Of a stretch of DNA of 64,000 nucleotides, positions 1 through 8,792 are shown piece by piece (the stretch's first letter is position 1; every line of letters begins with the position of its first letter). Made by a program: the position numbers and the translations under genes. The stretch is taken from positions 37,069 through 101,068 of the forward strand of contig CAYMHT010000001.1 in NCBI GenBank assembly GCA_964390305.1, read 5' to 3'. The notes beneath the pieces were generated by a model. It did not search any database. It worked only from the letters and a program-made list of their open reading frames with translations, and had not been told where the DNA came from. The DNA is from SKLM01 sp964390305. GTDB taxonomy: Bacteria > Chloroflexota > Anaerolineae > B4-G1.

Positions 1-636
1 ATCTTCCGCGAGGAAGAGCCAGAGCGAGCCCTGTGCCGACTGGATGAGTTAGGTGCTCTATCACGTATCCATCCGCATCTTCAGTGCGACCGTTGGCTAA
101 GGGTGAAGTATCGCACCCTACGAAAGCATCTCGACCCCGAGAAGTGGGGGCTCGAGCCGGAGGACATGGATTTCCTCCATCTGGCTCTACTGGCCTACCG
201 ACTCGATGCGGACGAGCTCCGGGCATTGAGCGAGCGCCTTAAGGTGAAGCGGGAGACTGAGGAGGACCTGCTCTCGATGGAGAGTCTACGGCAGAGGCTG
301 CCTGAGCTCCTGAGGTTGGATCGGCCCAGCGAAATACACCATCTTCTCCAGCCTTACGCGGCTCGCGTCAGAGCGGCCGTTTGGACCGCGACCGACAGCT
401 CCGTAGCTCAGGAGCGCTTGCTCCGCTACCAGACCAGATGGCGATTTGTGGAGCCGGAGCTTACGGGCGACGACTTGAAGGCCATGGGGCTGGAGCCCGG
501 CCCGCTCTTCGGTCACCTGCTGAGAGAACTGCGTGATGCCCGACTGAACGGTGAGGTGAGCACGCAGGAGGAAGAGAGGGCACTGATGGAGCGAATGCTG
601 ACTGACACTGATCTGGTTGATGAGGAGGAACGATGA
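1..636 (+). CDS. CCA tRNA nucleotidyltransferase / poly(A) polymerase family, C-terminal part (5' truncated)
   Basis: The frame is open from base 1, so the gene begins outside the window; the first visible residues are IFREEEPERALCRLDELGAL. This helical tail, together with a C-terminal segment reading GDDLKAMGLEPGPLFGHLL followed by a helix with RDARLNGEV, is the pattern of the RNA-binding and C-terminal domains of bacterial CCA-adding enzymes, which complete or repair the 3' CCA end of tRNAs. About 211 residues are present; the nucleotidyltransferase head with its catalytic carboxylates lies upstream. The tail ends in an acidic stretch. The stop overlaps the start of the next gene in an ATGA arrangement, so the two are probably translationally coupled. 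The family call rests on the C-terminal pattern only. Confidence 0.72.
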   Translation: MFREEEPERALCRLDELGALSRIHPHLQCDRWLRVKYRTLRKHLDPEKWGLEPEDMDFLHLALLAYRLDADELRALSERLKVKRETEEDLLSMESLRQRLPELLRLDRPSEIHHLLQPYAARVRAAVWTATDSSVAQERLLRYQTRWRFVEPELTGDDLKAMGLEPGPLFGHLLRELRDARLNGEVSTQEEERALMERMLTDTDLVDEEER

Positions 637-962
637 GTGACCGCACCTGGGAGAAGTGGCCCATGAAGACAGAGATCATCGAAGGCGATCCGATCCGCGT
701 GGGGGGACGCGAGCTGGCGCTCTTCGTGCGGGTGATGCGTCACACGCGGCGGCGGGCTCGGGTCGGCAACGAAGGCGTCGCGGGCGAGGGTCTGGGGGTC
801 GTGCACATGAGCCCGGTCGCGGTTGTAGATCGGAGTGCCAGTGATGGGCGACGTCTCCCTGTTCGTGACCGGACGACGGAGTCAATTAAGTGGCTGTTGC
901 TGGTAGCCCTTATCGTCCCATGTCTCGCATCGATGCTAATCCACCTCTCACGCAGATCTTGA
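633..962 (+). CDS. Small hypothetical protein with C-terminal membrane segment, possibly GerW/YtfJ-like
   Basis: A 109-residue protein starting inside the stop of the preceding gene (ATGA overlap). The N-terminal half contains GDPIRVGGRELALFVRV and later a Gly-rich stretch ending in MSPVAVVD, which loosely resembles the core of GerW/YtfJ-type proteins. The last 25 or so residues form a hydrophobic helix (WLLLVALIVPCLASMLI) followed by basic residues, so it is probably a C-terminally anchored membrane protein facing the cytoplasm. An internal ATG at 663 (MKTEIIEGD) is an alternative start. The GerW resemblance is weak and the Gly-rich insert is short, so the function is unassigned. Confidence 0.5.
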   Translation: MSDRTWEKWPMKTEIIEGDPIRVGGRELALFVRVMRHTRRRARVGNEGVAGEGLGVVHMSPVAVVDRSASDGRRLPVRDRTTESIKWLLLVALIVPCLASMLIHLSRRS

Positions 963-988
963 TGCAGCAGCCCACCCGACGGCTTAGC

Positions 989-1016
989 TTGACAACCACC
1001 TGGGGGTGGTTATAAT
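989..1016 (+). promoter_or_regulatory. Sigma-70 promoter of rpsU with an inverted repeat filling the spacer
   Basis: TTGACA (989-994), a 16-bp spacer and TATAAT (1011-1016) give a perfect hexamer pair. The spacer is almost entirely the inverted repeat AACCACC-tggg-GGTGGTT (994-1011), which would suit a dimeric repressor. The rpsU start lies about 30 bases past the expected transcription start. Confidence 0.8.
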
Positions 1017-1051
1017 CAACGTGTCTGAGGTTGGTTTCAAGGAGAGAATGA

Positions 1052-1258
1052 ATGACCAAGGTGGAACTAAGAAACGGTGAATCTTTCGAGTCTCTGCTGA
1101 AGCGCTTCAACAAGCAGGTTCACAGCGACCGTGTGTTGTGGGAAGCACGTCGCCGGCGCTTCTTCGAGAAGCCAAGTGTCGTCCGAAAACGCAAACGGGC
1201 GGCTAAACTGCGCAAGAGCCGGCAGCAGACCCTCAAAGATCAGCAGGGCGCGTTCTAG
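1052..1258 (+). CDS. rpsU: 30S ribosomal protein bS21
   Basis: A 68-residue, strongly basic protein of the usual bS21 length. It has the family pattern: an N-terminal Val-x-Leu strand, NGESFESLLKRF, then a Lys/Arg-rich helical tail (RRRRFFEKPSVVRKRKRAAK). bS21 binds the 30S platform near the anti-Shine-Dalgarno region and affects initiation. An AAGGAGA site lies 7 bases before the ATG. The gene sits behind the strong promoter at 989-1016 and is followed after only a few bases by yqeY, the rpsU-yqeY order common in many bacteria. The palindrome in the promoter spacer suggests regulated expression. Confidence 0.95.
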   Translation: MTKVELRNGESFESLLKRFNKQVHSDRVLWEARRRRFFEKPSVVRKRKRAAKLRKSRQQTLKDQQGAF

Positions 1259-1264
1259 AAGGTG

Positions 1265-1729
1265 ATGGATCTGAAGCAACGGTTGCAGCACGACCTCAAG
1301 GAAGCACTCCGGGCGGGTGACGAGCGGCGGAAGAGCGTCATTCGTATGGCCTTAGCCGCAATCACCAACGCCGAGATCAAGAAGGGCAGGCAATCAGGCG
1401 AAGCCGAACTCGATGAGGATGAGCTCATCGCCGTGCTGCAGAAGCAAGCGAAGCGGCGGCGGGAGACCATTGATGAGCTAGAGGAGCTGGATCGGCCTGA
1501 TCTCCTCGCTGCTGAGAGGGAAGAACTCGCCATCCTGGAGGAATACCTGCCGGAGCAACTTTCGCGCGAAGAGATTGCTGAAGAGGCTCGTCAAGTTATC
1601 AGGGAGGTCGGAGCAACGGGGATGAAGGATATGGGCCCGGTGATGGGCCGGCTGATGTCCAGACTAAAGGGACGAGCTGACGGTCATACTGTAAGCGACG
1701 TTGTACGCGACTTGTTGACCAGCCAGTAG
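1265..1729 (+). CDS. yqeY: GatB/YqeY domain-containing protein
   Basis: A 154-residue protein matching the stand-alone YqeY family: MDLKQRLQHDLKEALRAGD at the start, then KSVIRMALAAITNAEI, a central EELAILEEYLPEQLS and a C-terminal helical tail with GATGMKDMGPVMGRLM. The family shares the tail domain of the amidotransferase subunit GatB, which contacts tRNA; the role of free YqeY is not established. A GTG directly upstream at 1262 is an alternative start. It is six bases past rpsU and almost certainly co-transcribed with it, and a good intrinsic terminator follows at 1767-1792. Confidence 0.9.
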   Translation: MDLKQRLQHDLKEALRAGDERRKSVIRMALAAITNAEIKKGRQSGEAELDEDELIAVLQKQAKRRRETIDELEELDRPDLLAAEREELAILEEYLPEQLSREEIAEEARQVIREVGATGMKDMGPVMGRLMSRLKGRADGHTVSDVVRDLLTSQ

Positions 1730-1766
1730 GCACTCACCAGCTGGCGAGTGATACGACCGTAACGAG

Positions 1767-1792
1767 AGGGAGCGCCCTGGGTGCTCCCTTTT
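1767..1792 (+). terminator. Intrinsic terminator after yqeY
   Basis: AGGGAGCGCC and GGTGCTCCCT can pair as a stem of about 10 bp (one G-T pair) around a three-base loop, followed by TTTT. It closes the rpsU-yqeY unit and lies only 11 bases before the next start codon, so the following gene may depend on read-through or on a promoter inside the upstream unit. Confidence 0.75.
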
Positions 1793-1803
1793 GTTGGTAC
1801 CCT

Positions 1804-3963
1804 ATGAGTGTGAACGAGTTCGGGAGCAATAACGAGAACGGAATCGAGAGTCGACCAGGCGCCAACGGTCGGCGCCGTTGGTGGGCCTGGGTGCGTCTCA
1901 TCCTGCTGGGCCTGGCACTGACAACCGTGACCGCCCTGGTGATGGTTCAACCCTTATTACCCACCGGGCAGGTAATGCTCGAAGAGGGCGATGTCGCTGC
2001 CGAGACGATTCGGGCGCCCTATTCTCTCACGTACGACAGCAGGATTCGCCGGGAGGAAGAACGGGAGAGGGCCGCCTCCAGAGTCAGGCCCGTCTACTCC
2101 TCGCCAGAGGGAGACCTGGCTCGCCAGCAGGTTGAGCGAGCTCGTGAAGTCCTTGACTATCTGGGATCGGTCCGGGCTGACTCGCTGGCGTCGACGGCTC
2201 AGAAGCGCGCCTGGGTCCTGGCAGTGCCCGAGTTGTCTGGTCTGAGCTCTGAGACGGTTGACAGTCTGCTCGCTCTGCCCGACGAGAGCTGGGATCCGGT
2301 TCAGCTGGAGACGCTCGCTGTGATTGGGCAGGTGATGCGACAGGAAATCCGCGAGGGCGAGGTCACCGAAGCGCGGAACGGAGTCCCCAGGATGATCGGT
2401 CTCGATCTCTCCGATAGGGAGGCCGCCGTGGTCACCGCGCTCACACAGTCCTTCATCATTCCCAACTCGTTCCTCGACCACGCAGCCACGGCCGAGGCGC
2501 AGACTGAAGCCCGCGAGGCAGTTGGCCCCGTCACTCGTCGTTTTGAAGAAGGCCAGGTCATCGTTCGCGAGGGAGATCCGGTTGCCGCGCTCGATATCGA
2601 GGTACTCGATCAGTTTGAACTCCGTCAGCCTCGGGTGAAATGGACCGAGTTCGTTGGCGCCGCTATGCTAGCCATTCTAGGCGTCGCGTTGCTTTACACT
2701 TACCTGGCGCGATTCGATCCCCAGGTCGTGTGGAGCGGACATCAACCTCTTCTTTTCGTTCTGCTGATCACCTCGTTTGTCCTTGGGTCGGGGCTGATGG
2801 TCCCAGCTGGTGGAACCCTGCGCTATCTTGCTCCGGCCCCGGCCTTGGCGATGCTGCTCACCGCCACTTTGGGTAGACACGCTGGAGCAGCGTCGGCCGT
2901 GTTCCTCGGTGCCGTCACCGGTGTCGTCGCCAACAACTCGCTCGACATGGCAATCTACGCCACGGGGGGAGGGCTGGTCGCCGCCCTCACCCTGGACCGG
3001 GTCGAACGTATCGGCGAGATGTTCCGTGCCGGCGCGTTTGTCGCCCTGACACACGTCGCCGTGCTGCTCATAGGTCATCTCGTCGAGGATGCAGCTCAAC
3101 CCGCTGAACTGGTGGTATCGGCCCTGGCTGGAATCGTCAACGGAGGTCTGTCCTCAAGTCTGGCGCTCGGTGCGTTGTTCCTCGTCGGCCCGCTGTTCGA
3201 TATCGTCACGACGATGCGGCTCATCGAACTGAGCCGGCCGGAACGTCCACTCTTGCAGCGTATGCTGCGTGAGGCCCCAGCCACGTACCATCACAGCTTG
3301 ATGGTGGCTAATCTGGCCGAGCAAGCCGCCGAAGGCATCGGAGCTAACGCTCTACTGACTCGGGTGGGTGCCTACTATCACGATATCGGCAAGATCGCCC
3401 GCCCCTACTTCTTCGCTGAGAACCAGGCCGACGGCCTGAACCCACACGATCGATTGGATCCGGAAACGAGTGCCGAGGTGATCGTAGGACACGTCACTGA
3501 CGGACTGGAACTAGCACGGCGGTATCACCTGCCTGCACGTGTACGGGCCTTTATCCCAGAGCACCATGGGGAAAGCCGCGTGGGGTTCCTCTACGATAGG
3601 GCAGTGGAATTGGCAGGCGATGAGGAACTTGTAGATGAGGAGCGCTTCCGCTATCCTGGTCGGAAGCCCCAAAGCAGAGAAACAGCCCTTGTGATGCTGG
3701 CTGATGGCTGCGAGGCTGCCGTGCGTGCGGCGCGCCCGGCAACCGGCGAGGAGTTGGAAGAGATAGTTGACCGCATAGTCGATCAACGTGTTGAAGACGG
3801 GCAGCTCAATGAATCTGATTTGTCCCTCCAGGATATCCAAGCCATTAAGGAGGTCTTCACGTCCGCGTTGAAGGGAACATTCCACCCCAGAATAGAATAT
3901 CCGGAGACCGAGGGAGAGGATCGTGTTGCTAAGGCAGAAGCCAGCCCGTCTGTTGAGACATGA
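1804..3963 (+). CDS. 7TM-HD domain phosphohydrolase, PgpH/YqfF family
   Basis: A 719-residue membrane protein with the PgpH architecture: a first membrane helix at about residues 25-48, a large extracytoplasmic domain to about 280, a block of six or seven membrane helices to about 470, and a cytoplasmic HD domain from about 490. The metal-binding motifs are visible (YHHSLMVANLAEQA near 495, YYHDIGKIARPYF near 523, and a later PEHHG). Characterised members hydrolyse cyclic di-AMP to pApA. It overlaps ybeY by four bases and dgkA follows, the order commonly seen in Gram-positive and Chloroflexota genomes. Substrate is by family analogy. Confidence 0.9.
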   Translation: MSVNEFGSNNENGIESRPGANGRRRWWAWVRLILLGLALTTVTALVMVQPLLPTGQVMLEEGDVAAETIRAPYSLTYDSRIRREEERERAASRVRPVYSSPEGDLARQQVERAREVLDYLGSVRADSLASTAQKRAWVLAVPELSGLSSETVDSLLALPDESWDPVQLETLAVIGQVMRQEIREGEVTEARNGVPRMIGLDLSDREAAVVTALTQSFIIPNSFLDHAATAEAQTEAREAVGPVTRRFEEGQVIVREGDPVAALDIEVLDQFELRQPRVKWTEFVGAAMLAILGVALLYTYLARFDPQVVWSGHQPLLFVLLITSFVLGSGLMVPAGGTLRYLAPAPALAMLLTATLGRHAGAASAVFLGAVTGVVANNSLDMAIYATGGGLVAALTLDRVERIGEMFRAGAFVALTHVAVLLIGHLVEDAAQPAELVVSALAGIVNGGLSSSLALGALFLVGPLFDIVTTMRLIELSRPERPLLQRMLREAPATYHHSLMVANLAEQAAEGIGANALLTRVGAYYHDIGKIARPYFFAENQADGLNPHDRLDPETSAEVIVGHVTDGLELARRYHLPARVRAFIPEHHGESRVGFLYDRAVELAGDEELVDEERFRYPGRKPQSRETALVMLADGCEAAVRAARPATGEELEEIVDRIVDQRVEDGQLNESDLSLQDIQAIKEVFTSALKGTFHPRIEYPETEGEDRVAKAEASPSVET

Positions 3964-4436
3964 GCTCCCGTACCGTGGACGTACAGATTGACGACTGCTA
4001 CAGGCCAAACGTGAGGCCCAGGGTCTTGCGTGAGGCTGCTGAGGCCACGTTGAACCGAGAGCATGATGAGGATGCATATGCTCTAACCGTGGTGGTCACC
4101 GGGGATCACGTCCTGCGCGAACTTAACCGCCGCTATCGAGGACTGGACGCGTCTACAGACGTCTTGGCCTTTCCCAACGAGACAAAAGGCCCGTTCGTTG
4201 ATGTGCCGGGACTTCCACACTACCTGGGCGACGTCCTTATCTCTTTCCCTCAAGCCAGGGCTCAGGCCCGCGAGGCGGGGAATGACCTCGTCGCCGAATT
4301 GCAGTTGCTGGTCGTCCACGGCGTCCTGCACCTGCTAGGATATGACGATCAAACGGAATCCGAACGCGCCCGGATGTGGCGGGTTCAGCAGACTGTGCTC
4401 GATGAATTAGGCGTCGAGGTGCATCTCACGGGCTGA
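3960..4436 (+). CDS. ybeY: rRNA maturation endoribonuclease YbeY, variant zinc site
   Basis: A 158-residue protein with the UPF0054 fold signature: LNRRYRGLDASTDVLAFP carries the conserved Arg and the TDVLSF-type loop, and HGVLHLLGYD the metal site. YbeY takes part in 16S rRNA 3' maturation and ribosome quality control. The canonical motif is HGxLHLxGYDH; here the final His is Asp (codon 4347-4349, residue 130), so one of three expected zinc ligands is replaced. The rest of the fold is intact and the reading frame is clean. It overlaps pgpH by four bases and dgkA follows after four bases, so all three are co-translated. Confidence 0.92.
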   Translation: MSSRTVDVQIDDCYRPNVRPRVLREAAEATLNREHDEDAYALTVVVTGDHVLRELNRRYRGLDASTDVLAFPNETKGPFVDVPGLPHYLGDVLISFPQARAQAREAGNDLVAELQLLVVHGVLHLLGYDDQTESERARMWRVQQTVLDELGVEVHLTG

Positions 4437-4440
4437 GCGT

Positions 4441-4824
4441 ATGCACAACCGAAGCATACTGGACGCCTTCCGCTTTGCCTTTTCCGGTCTCTGGTACGCG
4501 CTACGCACCCAACGCAACATGCGCATCCACCTCCTCATTGCCGCTGCCGTGGCTATCGTGGGAGTATGGTTGCGGCTCTCAGCTGACCAGTGGGCGACCC
4601 TGGCGGCAACATGCGGGCTGGTGCTGGTGAGCGAGATGGTCAACACAGTGGTTGAGCACATGATGGACCTGGTCTGTCCTGACTACCACCCGTTGGCCAG
4701 AACGGTCAAGGACGTGATGGCTGGAGCAGTGACCGTCGCCGCGATGGTAGCTGTCATCGTTGGCCTGTTGATCCTCGGCCCACCTCTGTGGAGCAGGCTG
4801 ACACGCTGGTACGTTGGTCAGTAA
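4441..4824 (+). CDS. dgkA: Undecaprenol/diacylglycerol kinase family membrane protein
   Basis: A 127-residue integral membrane kinase with three membrane helices. The signature SEMVNTVVEHMMDL supplies Glu65, Asn68, Glu72 and Asp76 in the DgkA active-site spacing, followed by VKDVMAGAVTVAA. In Gram-positive-type bacteria this family usually phosphorylates undecaprenol rather than diacylglycerol, recycling the lipid carrier for wall and glycan synthesis, which fits the polysaccharide genes further right. The start lies four bases after ybeY. Sequence alone does not decide between the two substrates. Confidence 0.9.
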   Translation: MHNRSILDAFRFAFSGLWYALRTQRNMRIHLLIAAAVAIVGVWLRLSADQWATLAATCGLVLVSEMVNTVVEHMMDLVCPDYHPLARTVKDVMAGAVTVAAMVAVIVGLLILGPPLWSRLTRWYVGQ

Positions 4825-4900
4825 ATCCCCTGCGCTGGCGACGCAGCTCTCGAGTGTCATCTTTGCTGTGTAGTAAGAGATTGTTTGGGAGGATCTGTCA

Positions 4901-5374
4901 ATGAGTGCACAGAAGAAAATATACCTCACTCCAGAGGGGAGAGAGGAGTTGCGCGAAGAACTGGATAGGCTGGTAAGTGTGAAGCGACCCGCTTTGGCTG
5001 AGAGGTTGCGCAAGGCAATCGCCCAAGGGGACCTCTCGGAGAATGCCGACTACAAAGCGGCCAAGGAGGAGCAATCGTTCCTGGAGGGACGTATCCAGGA
5101 GATTGAGGCGATGCTACGCAGTGCCGAGATCATCGAGCGGACGGGGAACTCAGAAGAAGTCACTCTAGGAAGTCGCGTTACTGTGATCGAGGAGGGCGGG
5201 AGGAGTCCAGAGGTCTTTCGCATCGTCGGCACCCCCGAAGCAGATCCAGTAGACGGAAAGGTGTCGTACAAATCACCCATGGGCAAGGCGCTAATGGGAC
5301 GCCAAGTCGGCGATGTCGTGACGGTCGAGGCCCCTGGAGGAGAGATTGCATTCCGCATCACCGATATCGATTGA
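4901..5374 (+). CDS. greA: Transcription elongation factor GreA
   Basis: At 157 residues it has the normal GreA length. The N-terminal coiled coil carries the acidic tip GDLSENADYKAAKEEQ that enters the RNA polymerase secondary channel and activates cleavage of backtracked RNA. The C-terminal FKBP-like domain shows VTLGSRVTV, VSYKSPMGKALMG and a closing GGEIAFRI segment. A GGGAGGATCTGTCA leader provides the ribosome binding site. The 76-base gap from dgkA holds no promoter I can support. The 3' end overlaps the likely upstream extension of the next gene. Confidence 0.95.
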   Translation: MSAQKKIYLTPEGREELREELDRLVSVKRPALAERLRKAIAQGDLSENADYKAAKEEQSFLEGRIQEIEAMLRSAEIIERTGNSEEVTLGSRVTVIEEGGRSPEVFRIVGTPEADPVDGKVSYKSPMGKALMGRQVGDVVTVEAPGGEIAFRITDID

Positions 5375-5972
5375 AGACCCGCTTGGTGAGCTCCACACCA
5401 AGATGCGGGCCTGCCGCCGGTGTCTGGGCGCGGGTTATTCGGTCACTCCAGGTGCCATATTCTCCGGCCCCGCGTCGGCTCGCCTGATGATTGTGGGACA
5501 GGCGCCGGGCGTGACCGAGTGCGATACCGGAAGGCCGTTCAATGGAGCCTCGGGGCAGCGGCTTTTCGAGTGGTTGGCCGAGGCTGGGTGGGACGAGTCT
5601 ACGTTCCGCGCCACCCAGTACATAACCGCGATCACAAAGTGCTACCCGGGGAAGTCCTCCAACGGCAAGGGCGACCGGGCTCCGACGCGAGAGGAGCAAG
5701 CGCTGTGTGCTCCGTACTTGGAGCAAGAACTGGCTTTGGTCCAGCCGGAGATCGTCGTCCCGGTGGGGAGTGTGGCGGTGCGCCGCTTCGTGGGGCGGGT
5801 CAGGTTGACCGACGTCGTCGGTACCGTCATAGAGGGGAGCGAGGGATGGCTGATCGTACCCCTTCCCCATCCTTCCGGTGTGAGTCTGTGGCTTAACCGG
5901 CCCAAGAATCAGGAGCGCGTTGCGCAGGCCCTGGCCCACCTGCAGCGGCTGCACGCGAGGCTGGCTCCGTGA
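5346..5972 (+). CDS. Uracil-DNA glycosylase family 4 (4Fe-4S type)
   Basis: Family 4 UDG removes uracil from deaminated DNA and carries a 4Fe-4S cluster. Seen here: an N-terminal Cys pair (CRRC), the active-site motif VGQAPGVTECDTGRPF, ITKCYPGK with a further Cys, and the C-terminal LPHPSGVSLWL with the catalytic loop His. The start is uncertain. The first in-frame ATG is at 5403, but residues before it (DPLGELHTK) match the helix that normally precedes the first Cys, so a non-ATG start at 5346 (TTG) or 5370 (ATT), overlapping the end of greA, is more likely. Confidence 0.85.
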   Translation: MHSASPISIEDPLGELHTKMRACRRCLGAGYSVTPGAIFSGPASARLMIVGQAPGVTECDTGRPFNGASGQRLFEWLAEAGWDESTFRATQYITAITKCYPGKSSNGKGDRAPTREEQALCAPYLEQELALVQPEIVVPVGSVAVRRFVGRVRLTDVVGTVIEGSEGWLIVPLPHPSGVSLWLNRPKNQERVAQALAHLQRLHARLAP

Positions 5973-6020
5973 CGGACACCAGGGGACTCCAAGGCTGTCT
6001 CACAGGCCTTGATTGAACCT

Positions 6021-8792
6021 ATGAGTCAACCTCCGACTGTCGCCTCAAGGGTCGCCGTCTCCCGGCGGATCCAGTGGGCTCTTCTGATCCTCGCTGTGGC
6101 CGCTTTCGGCTTGCGTTGCCATGACCTGGAGGCCAAGAGCTTGTGGACCGACGAGGGCCTGACAGTGCGCCGTGCGGAACAACCTCTCAGCCTCCTGTTC
6201 AAGAACCAGAATCTCATCCCAGTGGAGCCCAACTACCACGATGGGACGGAAGTGGAGATGGTGGCGACGCCTGACGTCCACCCACCACTCTACTTCCTGT
6301 TCATGCACGTCTGGATACGCGGTGCGGGCCGGAGCGAGTTCGCGCTGCGCTTTCCATCGGTGATGGCAAGTGTCTTGGCAGTGCCGCTGCTCTTCGCTTT
6401 AGGCAGTGCACTCCTGACCAGAGAGACAGGACTCTGGGCGGCCTTACTCGCTGCGTCGTCGCCTTTCTACATCTGGCACGCTCAAGAGGCGCGAATGTAC
6501 GCCTGGGTTGTCCTCCTCAGTGCGGCGTCGGTGTACATGTTCTTGGCACTGCTGAGAGACGCTCCGAGACCTGGTCACTATCTCGCCTATGCAGCAGCCA
6601 CATCGGCTCTGGTTTACACTCACTACACAGGTTTTCTGCTTGTCGCTTTCGAGGTGATAATCTACGCAGCCTATCAGTTCAAGAAGGGAATGCGACCGGT
6701 CTTGGTGGTTATCGCAGTCCTTGCGGTGGCGTCGGTCCCACTCATTCCGTACGTGCGTCGCGTGTTGAGTCTGTCATTCCACGGGTTCCTCTCGCCCTCG
6801 TTGCCAGTCCTGCTGGCGCAGGCCTCGAGCTATTTCAGTCTAGGGGGCAGCGAGTTTCTCGGTTTGCCCTTGTGGCAGACGGGTCCCTTTGTGGCGCTTT
6901 TCGGCATTGGGGCCTTAATGCTGGACGTACCACGTCGCAGACGTGCATGGATGGTCTGCCTGGGTCACCTGGCGATCCCTATGCTGTTGTTCCATCTTAT
7001 CTCCTACTTCAAGCCGAACTATATGAACCCCCGACACTTCCTGATCGTCAACCCCGCCTGGGACCTGGTCGTCGCTCAGGGGCTGATCACGTTGAGGCGA
7101 CGATTCTGGCCAGGCCTGGCAATTCTGCTCAGCTTGTCCCTGGTGTTCAGAGGCAGAGCCAACTACGAGATCTTCACCAGTCGCCGCATGTGGAAGGACG
7201 ACATCCGTGGTGCCGCCCGATATATCGAGGGGCGAGCACGGCCTGGAGACGCTATCGTCCTGCACGATCCTGTGATCCGTCTCACTTTCGACTACTACTA
7301 TGATGGCCCGTATCCGGAGGCTGCAATCCCTCGCTATGGCGAGAACGACGAGCAGCAGGCAATCGATAGGTTTGCGGGATGGGCTCAGCACTATGATCGT
7401 ATCTGGTTCCTCTACGGTCCGCCACCGACTCACTTCCCGAGAGATCTCTTGCCACAATGGGCCGACGCTAACCTGTTCAAGGTCTGCCACCAAGGATTCG
7501 AGGCCATGTCGACCTACGTGGCGGTGGCAGCATACGATGACGAGGCTCCCGTCCTCGACGCATTGCCCCTCGAAGCCGATTCCTGTGATGTTAATTGGGG
7601 CTCGCTCCGCTTGGTGGGCTTTCGGGCCAAGGACACCATGGAGGGCAGCAACCACTGGCTTGAGTTCTTTTGGCAAGCCGACGAGGGACAGCTGGATAGA
7701 CCCCTCATACTGAAAGCACGCTTGCTCGACAGCGGGGGCACGGTCTGGTACGAACGGCAGGAGGAAGTACTGCCATTCTATCCCCCTTCGGCCTGGCCCC
7801 CTTATCGCACGGTACGCACTGATTTTCGCCTCCCTCTGCCATACGACGTACCGCCCGTCACCTACACCGTGGAGGTGGTCCCGGTCGGGCTGGGGGACTT
7901 CGAGACAGTCGGCCAGATGACCGTGACCGATTCGACCCAGTCTTCCCCTGCCCCTTGCCCAAGCGCACGGTTCGAGGGCAGCCTGGAATTGCTGGACGGC
8001 GAGTTGGGCAGCGACGTATTTCGCGCCGGCCATGTTCTCTTCGGCTCTTTGACGTGGCGAGCCACTGCTCAGGTCGATAGCGACTATCGCCTTCGTGTTA
8101 GCCTCACGAATCTGTGGGGCCGCCAGGTGGCTGTCCGTGAGATGCGGCCAAGTGCGGCTGGGTTCCCCACCAGCGCATGGATACCAGGTGATCCCGTCGC
8201 GGGACGCTTCAGCCTCCGCCTTCCGCCGGACTTGAACAGCGGATTATACCGCGTCGAAATCGGCTTGATCGACGAGTCGACTGGGCGTCCCCTCGGCGTT
8301 CAACGCTGGTACGGCAAGAAAGAATGGCTTTCTCTTGGGTCTGTCCGCGTAGAGGATTGGCCTCTGATGACGAATGTGCCGGACGATGTTGATCATCGGC
8401 TGGACCAAATCGAGATTGCGGGGAAGGTAAATCTCCGTGGTTATGACCTGGCTCGAGAAGATGATACGCTCATGCTCACGCTTTACTGGCAAGCTCAAAG
8501 TCCGCTGGAGCGGAGCTACCACGTTTTCGTCCACGTTGGGATGCCCAATCGGCCGCCACTCGCTGATGCAGGCGGCGTGCCTGCTGAGTGGACACGCCCC
8601 ACCACGAGTTGGCGACGGGGCGAGGTCATCGTAGATGATTATGCCCTGTCTCTGTCTGACGTGCCGCCTGGTCGTTATCAGCTCTTCGTCGGCTTTTACG
8701 AGCCCGACACTGGACAGCGCCCTGAGACTGTTGTGGACGACACCGTCATCCCCGGCGGCTACGTCCTGTTGGAGGAGATAGATGTACGGTGA
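6021..8792 (+). CDS. Large GT-C glycosyltransferase (family 39-like) with C-terminal beta-sandwich modules
   Basis: About 923 residues. The N-terminal half is a polytopic GT-C core: a first membrane helix, then the catalytic loop SLWTDEGLTVR with the Asp-Glu pair typical of family 39 enzymes, PDVHPPLYF, and WHAQEARMYAW, followed by further membrane helices to about residue 390. These enzymes use polyprenyl-phosphate sugars on the outer face of the membrane. After a soluble linker the C-terminal half holds about three beta-sandwich-like units; the last reads LRGYDLA, LMLTLYWQA, YHVFVHV and PPGRYQLFVGFYEPDTG. The acceptor is unknown. The ATG at 6021 is preferred over an in-frame TTG at 6009. 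Confidence 0.78.
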   Translation: MSQPPTVASRVAVSRRIQWALLILAVAAFGLRCHDLEAKSLWTDEGLTVRRAEQPLSLLFKNQNLIPVEPNYHDGTEVEMVATPDVHPPLYFLFMHVWIRGAGRSEFALRFPSVMASVLAVPLLFALGSALLTRETGLWAALLAASSPFYIWHAQEARMYAWVVLLSAASVYMFLALLRDAPRPGHYLAYAAATSALVYTHYTGFLLVAFEVIIYAAYQFKKGMRPVLVVIAVLAVASVPLIPYVRRVLSLSFHGFLSPSLPVLLAQASSYFSLGGSEFLGLPLWQTGPFVALFGIGALMLDVPRRRRAWMVCLGHLAIPMLLFHLISYFKPNYMNPRHFLIVNPAWDLVVAQGLITLRRRFWPGLAILLSLSLVFRGRANYEIFTSRRMWKDDIRGAARYIEGRARPGDAIVLHDPVIRLTFDYYYDGPYPEAAIPRYGENDEQQAIDRFAGWAQHYDRIWFLYGPPPTHFPRDLLPQWADANLFKVCHQGFEAMSTYVAVAAYDDEAPVLDALPLEADSCDVNWGSLRLVGFRAKDTMEGSNHWLEFFWQADEGQLDRPLILKARLLDSGGTVWYERQEEVLPFYPPSAWPPYRTVRTDFRLPLPYDVPPVTYTVEVVPVGLGDFETVGQMTVTDSTQSSPAPCPSARFEGSLELLDGELGSDVFRAGHVLFGSLTWRATAQVDSDYRLRVSLTNLWGRQVAVREMRPSAAGFPTSAWIPGDPVAGRFSLRLPPDLNSGLYRVEIGLIDESTGRPLGVQRWYGKKEWLSLGSVRVEDWPLMTNVPDDVDHRLDQIEIAGKVNLRGYDLAREDDTLMLTLYWQAQSPLERSYHVFVHVGMPNRPPLADAGGVPAEWTRPTTSWRRGEVIVDDYALSLSDVPPGRYQLFVGFYEPDTGQRPETVVDDTVIPGGYVLLEEIDVR

